From NCBI RefSeq assembly GCF_017995835.1, contig NZ_JAGOID010000016.1, forward strand, positions 1-40,404: a DNA stretch of 40,404 bases. The letters run 5' to 3'. This stretch comes from Amaricoccus sp. (lineage in GTDB: Bacteria > Pseudomonadota > Alphaproteobacteria > Rhodobacterales > Rhodobacteraceae). The notes beneath the pieces are model-generated. The model saw only the letters and a list, made by a program, of their open reading frames with translations. It was not told the origin of the DNA and made no database searches. A program made the translations under genes and the position numbers. Below are positions 1 to 9,611 of the stretch, piece by piece (within the stretch, counting starts at the first letter, position 1; the number at the start of each line of letters is the position of its first letter).

Positions 1-97
1 CGCCATGTACGACGTGGTCACCGCCCAGTTCAACGGCGAGTACGACAGCGCCACCGCGGCGCAGGAGCTCGTCTCCGCCGTCGAGATGGCGCAGTAG
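1..97 (+). CDS. Sugar ABC transporter substrate-binding protein, C-terminal end (partial)
   Basis: Only the last 31 codons are in the window (frame starting at base 2, TAG at 95-97). The visible end reads AMYDVVTAQFNGEYDS and finishes VSAVEMAQ, which resembles the C-terminal helix of extracellular solute-binding proteins of the sugar ABC family, where subtraction or addition of helices ends in a segment like AAQELVSAVE. The stronger evidence is context: two MalF/MalG-type permeases and a MalK-type ATPase follow directly in the same orientation, and the binding-protein gene is normally first in such operons. The product would be periplasmic and deliver the substrate to the permease pair. The fragment is too short to assign a substrate. 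Confidence 0.6.
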   Translation, partial: AMYDVVTAQFNGEYDSATAAQELVSAVEMAQ

Positions 98-155
98 CGG
101 GCCAAGCGGGGCGGGCGGCGCCGCCGCGCGCCTCCTCACCCCCGGGGGGACTTAC
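98..155 (+). other. Intercistronic spacer with GC palindrome between binding protein and permease
   Basis: The 58-base spacer holds a perfect 12-base palindrome, GGCGGCGCCGCC, at 114-125 and a CCCCC/GGGGG inverted pair around 140-149 that overlaps the purine-rich ribosome site of the permease gene. In sugar ABC operons, RNA structures at this position often keep binding-protein expression above that of the permeases. Here that role is inference only; in DNA of this GC content short palindromes also arise by chance. Confidence 0.3.
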
Positions 156-1052
156 ATGGCACAGGCCGATACGCGCCGCGACGGTGTGGACTGGCTGCGC
201 GACGCATTGCCGAAGCTGGTGCTGAGCCCGAGCTTCGCGATCGTGCTGGTCTTCGTCTACGGCTTCATCCTCTTCACCTTCGTGCTGTCGTTCACGGATT
301 CGAAGATCCTGCCCTCGTTCGGCTGGGTCGGCTGGCAGAATTTCGAGCGATTGTTCGGGCTCCGGTCCTGGGGGATCGCGGTGAAGAACCTGCTGATCTT
401 CGGGTCGCTCTACATCGTGATCTGCTGCGTCATCGGGCTCGCGCTGGCGATCCTGCTCGACCAGAAGATCCGCGCCGAGGGCTTCATCCGCACGGTCTAC
501 CTCTATCCGATGGCGCTCAGCTTCATCGTCACCGGCACGGCGTGGAAGTGGTTCCTCGATCCCGGCATCGGGCTCCAGGCGGTTGTGCGGTCCTGGGGCT
601 GGGAGGGGTTCGTCTTCGAGTGGATCAAGGATCCGAAGATGGCGATCTACACCATCGTCATCGCCGCGGTCTGGCAGACCTCCGGTTTCGTCATGGCGAT
701 GTTCCTTGCGGGGCTGCGCGGCATCGACAACGAGGTGATGAAGGCGGCGCAGATCGACGGCGCCTCGACCTTCGCGCTCTATCGGCGGATCGTCATCCCG
801 CAGCTTCGGCCCGCGTTCATGTCGGCCTTCGTGGTGCTCGCCCACATGGCGATCAAGTCCTACGACCTCGTGATCGCGCTGACGGGGGGCGGGCCGGGGA
901 CGGCGACCGAGCTGCCCGCGACGTTCATGTATTCCTACACCTTCACGCGGAACCAGATGGGCATCGGCGCGGCCTCGGCGGTGATCATGCTCATGTCGAT
1001 CGCGGCGATCATGGTTCCGTTCATCTGGTCCGAACTCCGGGAGAAGAAGTGA
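156..1052 (+). CDS. Sugar ABC transporter permease, MalF/UgpA type
   Basis: Inner-membrane subunit (298 aa) of a binding-protein-dependent importer. The start ATG at 156 follows a GGGGGGA ribosome site. Hydrophobic segments are clear: one near residues 25-50 (AIVLVFVYGFILFTFVLSF), others around 85-105, 115-130, 165-185, 220-240 and 270-290, giving the six-helix layout of the family. The cytoplasmic EAA-loop motif that docks on the ATPase is near residues 191-212 (MKAAQIDGAS followed by IVIPQL). The stop codon overlaps the ATG of the next permease by one base (TGATG), so the two permeases are probably translationally coupled. The family is secure; the substrate (sugar, polyol or glycerol phosphate) is not shown by the sequence. 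Confidence 0.93.
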   Translation: MAQADTRRDGVDWLRDALPKLVLSPSFAIVLVFVYGFILFTFVLSFTDSKILPSFGWVGWQNFERLFGLRSWGIAVKNLLIFGSLYIVICCVIGLALAILLDQKIRAEGFIRTVYLYPMALSFIVTGTAWKWFLDPGIGLQAVVRSWGWEGFVFEWIKDPKMAIYTIVIAAVWQTSGFVMAMFLAGLRGIDNEVMKAAQIDGASTFALYRRIVIPQLRPAFMSAFVVLAHMAIKSYDLVIALTGGGPGTATELPATFMYSYTFTRNQMGIGAASAVIMLMSIAAIMVPFIWSELREKK

Positions 1053-1981
1053 TGGCCACGGACTTCAGCGCCGAGGTCGGGCCCGTCGCGGCACGGCCAT
1101 CCGGCACCCCCGGCTCCACCCAGGTGATCCAGACGGGCGGCGCCGCCCGGATCGGCATCTACTTCGTCCTCGTGCTCTTCTGCCTCTACTACCTGCTGCC
1201 GCTCTACGTGATGGCGGTGAACTCGCTGAAGCCCCTCTCCGAGATCCAGGCGGGCGGCATGATGTCGCTGCCGAAGGAGTGGACCGCCGCGCCATGGGCG
1301 AGCGCCTGGTCGACGGCGCAGATCGGCGTGGCGGCGACCGGTCTCAGGCCGTTCTTCCTCAACTCGATCATGATGGTCGTCCCCGCTGTCGCGATCTCGA
1401 CGGTGCTCGGGGCGCTCAATGGTTATGTGCTGACCAAGTGGCGCTTCCGGGGCGACGTCTGGGTGTTCGGGCTGCTGCTCTTCGCCTGCTTCATCCCGTT
1501 CCAGATCGTGCTGATCCCGATGGCGCGGCTTCTCGGGCTGATGGGGCTCGCGGGCACGGTGCCGGGGCTGATCTTCGTGCATCTCGTCTACGGCATCGGC
1601 TTCTCGACGCTCTATTTCAAGAACTACTACCAGCAGTTCCCGACCGAGCTGGTGCGGGCCGCGCAGATCGACGGGGCGGGGTTCTTCACGATCTTCCGGC
1701 GCATCATGCTGCCGTCTTCGGGGCCGATCGCGGTGGTCTGCATCATCTGGCAATTCACCAACATCTGGAACGACTTCCTGTTCGGCGCCTCGTTCTCCGA
1801 CTTCGACAGCCAGCCGATGACGGTGGCGCTCAACAACCTCGTCCAGTCCTCGACGGGGGTGAAGGAATACAACGTGCATTTCGCCGGGGCGATCATGGCC
1901 GCCCTTCCCACCCTCCTCGTCTATGTCGTCGCCGGCCGGTACTTCGTGCGGGGGCTGATGGCCGGGTCGGTCAAGGGGTGA
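1052..1981 (+). CDS. Sugar ABC transporter permease, MalG/UgpE type
   Basis: Second permease subunit, 309 aa from the ATG at 1052. This start is chosen because it overlaps the stop of the preceding permease and gives the usual family length; longer upstream readings run out of frame through that gene. After a polar N-terminal tail, the first membrane helix is IYFVLVLFCLYYLLPLYVM, and the EAA motif lies near residue 200 (LVRAAQIDGAGF, then RRIMLPSSGP). The protein would pair with the MalF-type subunit to form the translocation channel in the inner membrane. The C-terminus ends in the typical short tail (RGLMAGSVKG). Substrate unknown. Confidence 0.93.
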   Translation: MATDFSAEVGPVAARPSGTPGSTQVIQTGGAARIGIYFVLVLFCLYYLLPLYVMAVNSLKPLSEIQAGGMMSLPKEWTAAPWASAWSTAQIGVAATGLRPFFLNSIMMVVPAVAISTVLGALNGYVLTKWRFRGDVWVFGLLLFACFIPFQIVLIPMARLLGLMGLAGTVPGLIFVHLVYGIGFSTLYFKNYYQQFPTELVRAAQIDGAGFFTIFRRIMLPSSGPIAVVCIIWQFTNIWNDFLFGASFSDFDSQPMTVALNNLVQSSTGVKEYNVHFAGAIMAALPTLLVYVVAGRYFVRGLMAGSVKG

Positions 1982-2136
1982 GCGGAAATGGGAGATACAT
2001 CAATGGTTAACGGCGACTTCTTCGATGCGCAACGCATGCACGACCCATGCACGACGCATATGCACAGGAAAACGCTCAGGATTGAGTCGTTAACGCCGGC
2101 CGGCGCGGCGGCGCGCGGTTTCGGGCAGGGAGACGG
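1982..2136 (+). promoter_or_regulatory. Intergenic segment with direct repeats, possible regulatory site
   Basis: This is the only sizeable gap (155 bases) inside an otherwise tightly packed operon, and it is visibly less GC-rich than its surroundings. It contains the direct repeat CATGCACGAC at 2035-2044 and 2046-2055, followed by a related CATATGCAC at 2057-2065, and two GTTAAC palindromes (2006-2011 and 2088-2093 region) in inverted surroundings. A LacI-type regulator is encoded downstream, so an operator or internal promoter is possible. An ATG at 1988 opens a 50-codon frame that ends exactly over the next start, but its codons do not look like the coding DNA around it. Function is inference. 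Confidence 0.35.
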
Positions 2137-3251
<1,115 letters not shown>

Positions 3252-3252
<1 letters not shown>

Positions 3253-4733
3253 TGAGCGCCGGCCCGGACATCGCCATCATCGGCTCCGGGATCGGCGGCG
3301 CCACCGCCGCGGCGGCGCTGGCGCCATCCGGGCGGCGGATCGTCATCCTCGAGCGCGGCGAGCGGCTGGGCGACAGCCAGGAGGCGCGGGATGCCGAGGC
3401 GATCTTCGGCCGCGGGCATTTCCGCCCGCACGAGCAATGGCTCACGCCGTCGGGCGAGGTTTTCAACCCCGGCAACTACTACTACGTCGGCGGCAACTCC
3501 AAGCTCTACGGCGCGGTGCTGATCCGCTACCGGGCCGAGGATTTCCGACCCCTCCGCCATCTCGGCGGCACGACGCCGGGCTGGCCGATCGCCTACGAGG
3601 AGCTCGAGCCCTGGTACCAGCGCGCCGAGGAGATGTACCGGGTGCGCGGCGCGATCGGCGAGGATCCGACCGAGCCGCCGCATTCCGGAGTCTATCCCTT
3701 CCCGCCGGTTCCTGACGAGCCCGCCATCGCCGATCTGCGGACGCGGCTGCTGAGGGCGGGCATGCGGCCGGCCTCGCTGCCGCTCGGGCTCGATCTCGAC
3801 GCCTGGCTGAAGCGGGCCGCGACGCCCTGGGACGCCTATCCCGACACGACCGGCGCCAAGAGCGACGCGGAGAGCGTCGGGATCGCCGCGGCGCTGGCGC
3901 ATCCCAACGTCACGCTGGAGACCGGCGCGCTGGTCACGCGGCTCGCGGCCGGGGCGGACGGACGGATCGCGGCGGTCGAGTATGCGCAAGGCGGACAGGC
4001 GCGGCGGCTGGAGCCGGGCCTGACGGTGCTCGCCGCCGGCGCGGTCAATTCGGCGGCGCTGCTCCTGCGCTCAGGGCTCGCCAACCGGTCCGACCAGGTC
4101 GGCCGGAACTTCATGAACCACAACGCCTCGGCGGTGCTGGCGGTGAGCCCGTTCCGGCGTAACGGCTCGGTCTATCAGAAGACGCTCTACATGAACGACT
4201 TCTACCTGACCGGCGGCAAGGACGGGACGCCGCTCGGCAACGTCCAGCTGCTCGGCAAGATCTCCGGCCCGATCCTCGCGGCGGCGGGCGGCGTGCCGCG
4301 CCCCGTGGCGGGCTGGCTCGCCGTCCATGCGATCGACCTCTACGCGATGAGCGAGGATCTGCCCGACCCTTCGAGCCGCGTGACGGTGGCGGGCGAGCGG
4401 ATCGTGCTCGACTGGCGGCGGTCGAACTGGGAGGCCCACGAGGCGCTGGTGGCGAAGCTGAAGGCGGTCCTGAGGCGGGCCGGGTTCCCGGTGGTGCTGT
4501 CGAAGCCGTTCGACCGGCGCACGCCCTCGCATCAATGCGGCACGGCGCGGATGGGGCGGGATCCGGCGACGAGCGTGGTGGACGTGTTCTGTCGCGCCCA
4601 CGACCACCCGAACCTGTTCGTCGTGGACGCGAGCTTCCTGCCCACATCGGCGGCGGTGAACCCGGCGCTGACCATCGCCGCGCAGGCGCTGCGCTCGGCG
4701 GACCACATCATCGGCAAGGATCTGGCGGGGTGA
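3252..4733 (+). CDS. GMC family FAD-dependent oxidoreductase (first of two)
   Basis: Predicted flavoenzyme of 493 aa that would oxidise an alcohol or sugar hydroxyl group. The dinucleotide-binding motif IAIIGSGIGGATAAAAL lies at residues 7-23. The C-terminal GMC pair is visible: H427 in PSHQCGTARMG and N470 in VNPALT, about 43 residues apart as in the family. The N-terminal half also has GGNSKLYGAVLIR, the loop over the flavin. The start ATG at 3252 overlaps the stop of the ATPase gene (ATGA); a GTG one codon upstream is possible. There is no signal peptide, so it is probably cytoplasmic. It differs clearly from the next GMC gene, so the two are not a recent duplication. Substrate unknown, probably the imported compound or its product. 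Confidence 0.9.
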
Positions 4734-6313
4734 CGGCAAAGGGTTACGACTATGTCATCGTCGGGGGCGGCTCGGCGGGGTGCGTGCTGGCGGCGCGGCT
4801 GAGCGAGGATCCGGCGGCGCGGGTGCTGTTGCTCGAGGCCGGGGGAACCGACCGGCATCCGTTCTACCACCTGCCGGCGGGCTTCGCGAAGATGACCAAG
4901 GGCATCGGCTCGTGGGGCTGGCAGACCGTGCCGCAGCGGCACATGGACGGCATGGTCATCCGCTACACCCAAGGGAAGGTGATCGGCGGCGGCTCGGCGA
5001 TCAACGCCCAGATCTACACGCGCGGCAATGCGCTCGACTACGACGAGTGGCGGCAGATGGGCTGCGAGGGGTGGTCCTACGAGGAGGTGCTGCCCTATTT
5101 CCGCAAGGCCGAGGACAACGACACCTGGGAGAACCGCTGGCACGGCAAGGGCGGCCCCCTTGGCGTGTCGAAGCCCAGCGCGCCGCTGCCGATCTGCGAG
5201 GCGTACTTCGCGGCCGCCGCCGCGCTCGGCATCCCGCGCAACGACGACATGACCGGCGAGACGCAGGAGGGCGCGGGCTACTACCAGCTGACCCAGCGCA
5301 ACGCCCGGCGGGCATCGACGGCGATGGCGTATCTGGCGCCGAACCGCGGGCGGGCGAACCTGACGGTGCGGACGGGCGCGCAGGTGCGGCGCATCGTCGT
5401 GGAAAGCGGCCGGGCGGTCGGGGTCGAGCTGATGGACGGCGGCCGGATCAACGCCGGCCGGGAAGTGATCCTTTCCGCCGGCGCGATCGGCTCGCCGCGG
5501 ATGCTGATGCTGTCGGGGATCGGGCCGGCGGAGCATCTGGCGGAGGTCGGGGTGACGCCGGTTCTCGACCAACCGGGCGTGGGGTCGAACTTCCAGGATC
5601 ATCTCGACCTTTTCGTCATCGCCGAGGTGACGGGGCCGCACACCTATGACCGCTATGCGAAGCCGTGGTGGTCGGCGGTGGCGGGCTTGCAGTACCTCGC
5701 CACGCGCAAGGGGCCGGTGGCGTCGAGCCTCTTCGAGACCGGGGGGTTCTGGTACGCCGACAAGGGCGCGCGCTCGCCCGACATCCAGCTGCATCTCGGG
5801 CTGGGGTCGGGGATCGAGGCGGGCGTGGCGGCGATGCCGAACGGGGGGGTGACGCTCAACTCCGCCTACCTGCGGCCGCGGTCGCGGGGGACGGTTCGCC
5901 TCGCCAGCGCCGATCCGGCGGCGGCGCCGCTGATCGATCCGAACTACTGGGAGGACAGCCACGACCGCGAGATGTCGATCCGCGGGCTGAAGCTCGCGCA
6001 GGAGATCATGGCGCAGGCCGCGCTGAAGCCCTTCGTGCTGGCGGAGCGGCTGCCGGGGCCCGAGGTGCGGACGGACGAGGACTATTTCCGCTTCGCCTGC
6101 CGGCATTCCAAGACCGACCATCACCCCGCCGGCACCTGCCGGATGGGCTCGGACCCGGCGGCGGTGGTCGATCCGCGGCTGCGGCTCAACGGCATCGCGG
6201 GGTTGCGGGTGGTCGACGCATCGGTGATGCCGACCGTGGTGTCGTCCAACACCAATGCGGCGACGATCATGATCGCGGAAAAGGCCGCCGACATGATCCG
6301 CGCGGACGCCTGA
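4730..6313 (+). CDS. GMC family oxidoreductase, choline dehydrogenase-like (second of two)
   Basis: Flavoenzyme of 527 aa, from the GTG at 4730 that overlaps the previous stop by four bases (GTGA). This start puts the FAD motif YVIVGGGSAGCVLAARLSED at residues 8-27, as expected for the family. Further support: GGGSAINAQIYTRG around residue 85, and the active-site pair H465 (HHPAGTCRMG) and N509 (SSNTNAAT), 44 residues apart. It resembles the BetA/choline dehydrogenase branch, but that branch includes many enzymes with other alcohols as substrates, and no choline or betaine genes are nearby. The sugar ABC context favours a sugar- or polyol-related alcohol. Confidence 0.9.
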   Translation: MTAKGYDYVIVGGGSAGCVLAARLSEDPAARVLLLEAGGTDRHPFYHLPAGFAKMTKGIGSWGWQTVPQRHMDGMVIRYTQGKVIGGGSAINAQIYTRGNALDYDEWRQMGCEGWSYEEVLPYFRKAEDNDTWENRWHGKGGPLGVSKPSAPLPICEAYFAAAAALGIPRNDDMTGETQEGAGYYQLTQRNARRASTAMAYLAPNRGRANLTVRTGAQVRRIVVESGRAVGVELMDGGRINAGREVILSAGAIGSPRMLMLSGIGPAEHLAEVGVTPVLDQPGVGSNFQDHLDLFVIAEVTGPHTYDRYAKPWWSAVAGLQYLATRKGPVASSLFETGGFWYADKGARSPDIQLHLGLGSGIEAGVAAMPNGGVTLNSAYLRPRSRGTVRLASADPAAAPLIDPNYWEDSHDREMSIRGLKLAQEIMAQAALKPFVLAERLPGPEVRTDEDYFRFACRHSKTDHHPAGTCRMGSDPAAVVDPRLRLNGIAGLRVVDASVMPTVVSSNTNAATIMIAEKAADMIRADA

Positions 6314-6318
6314 TCGCG

Positions 6319-7332
6319 ATGTCGCGGCGGCCGACAATCGTCGACGTGGCGCGGGAGGCGGGGGTGTCGAAGTCCACCGTCTCCAACGTGCTGCAGGGCA
6401 GCGTCGCCGTGCGGCCGCAGACCCGCGCGCTGGTCGACAAGGCCATGGAGGCGCTCGGCTATGTCTACAACCGCGCCGCCGCCAACCTCCGCGGCGCCGA
6501 CGTCGGACTTGTCGGGCTCGTCATCAACGACCTGAGGAACCCGTTCTTCACCGAGTTCGCGGCCAGCGCGCAGATGACCTTCGCCGAGCGCGGCTACGCC
6601 ACGGTGATCGCCAACACCGACGAGGATGCGGGCATGCAGGCGCAGGTGATCGCCTCGATGATCGAGCACGGGGTGTCGGGTTTCCTGATCTCGCCCGCCT
6701 ATGTCGAAGAGACCGAGGGGCTCGAGGCGGTGCGGCGCGCCGGGCTGCCGGCGATGCAGGTGCTGCGGCGGATCGACCCGCGGACGGAGGCCTTTCCCTT
6801 CGCCTCGCTCGACTACGGGACGGGCGGGAGGCTCGCGACCGAGCACCTGCTCGGGCTCGGGCTCCGTCGCGTCGCCTTCGTCGGCGGGCTGGAGAACCGG
6901 CCGGTGACCGAGGAGCGCATGGCGGGCTATCGCGTGGCGATGGCGGCGGCGGGGCTGCCGACGGTGGCGCTTCACGGGCGGCCGACCCGCGCCTTCGGGC
7001 GCGAGACGGCGCTGGAGCTCCGCGCCGCGCGGCCCGACATCGAGGGCGCGGTGTGTTTCTCGGATCTCGTGGCGCTCGGGATGCTCGCCGGGCTCGCGCA
7101 GGCCGGGGTGCGGGTCGGCGCCGAGTTCCGCCTCGTCGGCTTCGACGACATCGAGGAATGCGCGCTGACCTGGCCGCAACTCTCCTCCGTGCGCTGCGAC
7201 GTCGCCCGCTTCGGTCGCGAGGCGGCCGAGGCGATGCTCGCCTGGCTCGAGGAGGGTCTGCGGCCGCCGGCCGTGCGCCTCGCGCCGGTCGAGCTGATCG
7301 TTCGCGCCTCCAGCGCCGGGCTTCCGGCGTGA
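6319..7332 (+). CDS. LacI family transcriptional regulator
   Basis: DNA-binding regulator of 337 aa. The N-terminal helix-turn-helix is textbook: TIVDVAREAGVSKSTVSNVL at residues 6-25, followed by the hinge region ending in YNRAAANLRG. The rest is a periplasmic-binding-protein-like sensor domain (VGLVINDLRNPFF; a VGFDDIEE segment near residue 273; LSSVRCDVARFGREAA toward the end). The ATG at 6319 lies five bases after the GMC stop. Its position inside a sugar transport and oxidation operon suggests that it controls this operon in response to the imported compound or a metabolite. The main operator would be upstream of the window; the gap at 1982-2136 is a possible second site. Confidence 0.95.
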   Translation: MSRRPTIVDVAREAGVSKSTVSNVLQGSVAVRPQTRALVDKAMEALGYVYNRAAANLRGADVGLVGLVINDLRNPFFTEFAASAQMTFAERGYATVIANTDEDAGMQAQVIASMIEHGVSGFLISPAYVEETEGLEAVRRAGLPAMQVLRRIDPRTEAFPFASLDYGTGGRLATEHLLGLGLRRVAFVGGLENRPVTEERMAGYRVAMAAAGLPTVALHGRPTRAFGRETALELRAARPDIEGAVCFSDLVALGMLAGLAQAGVRVGAEFRLVGFDDIEECALTWPQLSSVRCDVARFGREAAEAMLAWLEEGLRPPAVRLAPVELIVRASSAGLPA

Positions 7333-7360
7333 TCCCGCGTCAGGACAGGAAGGGCCGCCC

Positions 7361-9427
7361 GTGACCGTCGACGTTCCCCAAGGCATCCTCGACGCGCTGA
7401 CCGATGTCGACATGCCGCGACTCCCGCCGGTGCGGCCGGCGGCGGAGACCGTCGCGGTCCACGGGATCACGATCCCCGTCCACCGCTGCGGCTGTGTCGT
7501 GGTCGGGAGCGGCGCGGCGGGGCTGCGGGTCGCGGTCGAGCTGAAGCGGCGCGGCGGCGACGTCGCGGTGATCAGCCAGAGCGCCTGGGGCGGCACCTCG
7601 GCCTGCTCGGGCTCGGACAAGCAGACGCTGCACACCGCCAACACCGCCGATCGCGGCGACGACCTGAAGGCGATGGCGCGCGCCATCCGCGCCGGGGGCG
7701 CGATGGACGAGGACACCGCCTATGTCGAGGCGGTCGGCTCGTCGCGCGCCATGGCCTCGCTGCAATATCTCGGCCTGCCGCTGCCGCAGGACCGGCTCGG
7801 CGGCACGTTGCGCTACCAGACCGACCACGACGAGGTCGGCCGCGCCACCAGTTGCGGGCCGCGGACCTCACGGCTGATGGTCAGGGTGTTGGCCGAGGAG
7901 GCGATCCGCCTCGGCGTGCCGATCCACAACCACACGACCGCCGTCGGGATCCTGACCGAGGACGGTCGCGCCTGCGGCGTGCTCGCGATGCGTCCGAAGG
8001 AGAGTCGGCCGGAGAACCCGCTCGGGTTTGCTGCGTTCCTCGCGCCGGCGCTGGTGCTGGCCGCCGGGGGGCCGGGCGAGCTCTATCGCGACAGCGTCTA
8101 TCCGAACGGCTGCTTCGGCTCGCTCGGCCTCGCGCTCGACGCCGGGATCGAGCTCGTCAACCTGACCGAGAGCCAGTTCGGCATCGGCACCCGCCGCGAG
8201 GCCTTTCCGTGGAACCTCTCCGGCACCTATGTGCAGGCGTTGCCGCACATCTACGCCGTGGGGGCGGACGGAGCGGAGCGGCATTTCCTCGCCGACTACT
8301 ACCGCACGACGCGCGAGCTCGCCTCGAACGTGTTCCGCAAGGGCTACCAGTGGCCGTTTCACGCCACGCGGATGCTGGATTTCGGGTCCAGCCTCGTCGA
8401 CCTCGCGATCTTTCGCGAGACGCAGGCCGGGCGGCGGGTGTTGATGGACTTCAACCGCAATCCGCTGCCGGCCGGCGACGGCGCGACCTTCGACCTTGCG
8501 GATCTCGACGACGACGTGCGGGCCTATCTCGGCGCCGCCGGGGCGGGGCAGGGGACGCCGATCGCGCGGCTTGCCCACATGAACCCGCTCGCGATCGAGC
8601 TCTACCGTCGATATAAGGTCGACATCGCCGCCGCGCCGCTGGAGTTCGCCGTGAACAACCAGCACATGAACGGCGGGATCGCCGTCGATGTCTGGGGCCG
8701 CACGAGCCTCGCCGGGTGCTACGCCGTCGGCGAGGCGGCCGGCACCCATGGCGTGACCCGGCCCGGCGGCGCGGCGCTCAACGCCGGACAGGTGTTCGGG
8801 ACGCGGGTCGCCGAGCACGTGGCGGCGCGCGGGGCGGCCCGCGCGCCCGCGGCCGGGGCGGCGCAGGGGCCGGTCGCGGCGGCGGCGGCGCGGGCGCTGG
8901 GGGCGCTCCGCGCGGCAAGCCCGCTCGGGATCGCGGCGGTGCGGGCCGAGGTGCAGGCGCGGATGAGCGACCGCGCCGGGCCGTTCTGCGACGCGGCCGG
9001 CGTGGGCGAGGCGCTGGCAGAGGCGCGCGCGCTCAACGCCCTGATCCGCGCCGAGGGCCTCGCCCACGGCCGCCCGGCCGAGGCGGCGCGGGCGCTGCAA
9101 TGGCGCCAGACCGCGCTCGCCTCGGAGGCGGTGCTGGCGGCGCTCGACCACTACGTCCGCGCCGGCGGCGGCAGCCGGGGGGCGCGGGCGATCTGCGCGC
9201 CGGACGGCGAGGGGGTGCCGCAAGGGGCCGGGGGGCCGCTCGACGCGTTCCGTTTCCGGACCGAGCGGGCCGCGGATCGGGAGGGGCAGATCGTGGTCCG
9301 GTGGGACGGGGAGGCGATGCGGGTGTCGGTCCGGCCGAACCGGCGCTTCGACGAGGAGGCCCGGTCGTTCTTCGAACGGGACTGGCCGGACTGGCTGACC
9401 GGCAGAATCCACGGCGGCGACGGGTAG
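7361..9427 (+). CDS. FAD-binding protein, fumarate reductase/succinate dehydrogenase flavoprotein type
   Basis: Large flavoprotein of 688 aa starting with GTG at 7361 behind AGGACAGGAAGG. An N-terminal segment of about 43 residues precedes the dinucleotide motif CVVVGSGAAGLRVAVEL (about 45-61). GGTSACSGSDKQ follows at the place where this family has the SGG flavin loop, and the C-terminal FAD contact is MNGGIAVDVWGRTSLAGCYA followed by GEAAGTHGVTRPGGAALN. It is longer than a simple flavin subunit; an Ala/Arg-rich helical C-terminal part runs from about residue 490 and corresponds to the SdhA/FrdA helical region. There is no iron-sulfur or membrane-anchor partner nearby, so it is probably a soluble dehydrogenase or reductase in the pathway encoded by this operon. 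Exact reaction unknown. Confidence 0.82.
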   Translation: MTVDVPQGILDALTDVDMPRLPPVRPAAETVAVHGITIPVHRCGCVVVGSGAAGLRVAVELKRRGGDVAVISQSAWGGTSACSGSDKQTLHTANTADRGDDLKAMARAIRAGGAMDEDTAYVEAVGSSRAMASLQYLGLPLPQDRLGGTLRYQTDHDEVGRATSCGPRTSRLMVRVLAEEAIRLGVPIHNHTTAVGILTEDGRACGVLAMRPKESRPENPLGFAAFLAPALVLAAGGPGELYRDSVYPNGCFGSLGLALDAGIELVNLTESQFGIGTRREAFPWNLSGTYVQALPHIYAVGADGAERHFLADYYRTTRELASNVFRKGYQWPFHATRMLDFGSSLVDLAIFRETQAGRRVLMDFNRNPLPAGDGATFDLADLDDDVRAYLGAAGAGQGTPIARLAHMNPLAIELYRRYKVDIAAAPLEFAVNNQHMNGGIAVDVWGRTSLAGCYAVGEAAGTHGVTRPGGAALNAGQVFGTRVAEHVAARGAARAPAAGAAQGPVAAAAARALGALRAASPLGIAAVRAEVQARMSDRAGPFCDAAGVGEALAEARALNALIRAEGLAHGRPAEAARALQWRQTALASEAVLAALDHYVRAGGGSRGARAICAPDGEGVPQGAGGPLDAFRFRTERAADREGQIVVRWDGEAMRVSVRPNRRFDEEARSFFERDWPDWLTGRIHGGDG

Positions 9428-9437
9428 GGCGGCATCC

Positions 9438-9492
9438 GGCTGGAATTGCGGGGAAAATCCTGGCTGTAATGCGGCTGGAATCGGGCTGGAAT
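9438..9492 (+). repeat. Direct repeats GGCTG(G/T)AAT with 11-bp phasing
   Basis: Copies start at 9438 (GGCTGGAAT), 9462 (GGCTGTAAT), 9473 (GGCTGGAAT) and 9484 (GGCTGGAAT). The last three are exactly 11 bases apart. Direct repeats with one-helical-turn spacing are the usual target form of OmpR/PhoB-type response regulators, and the core CTGTAAT/CTGGAAT resembles a Pho-box half-site (CTGTCAT). They lie between the flavoprotein gene and the TauE-type gene, about 120 bases upstream of the latter. Binding by such a regulator is inference. Confidence 0.5.
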
Positions 9493-9611
9493 CGGGCTTG
9501 CCAGTCTTTTACGGGGGGTTAACGGGAGCGGGTCGCGCGGAGACCGGTTTCATCAAACCCGCCCCGCTTCGAACGCTTTCATTCTGAACGAGTTCGTGAC
9601 ACCTGTCCGAC

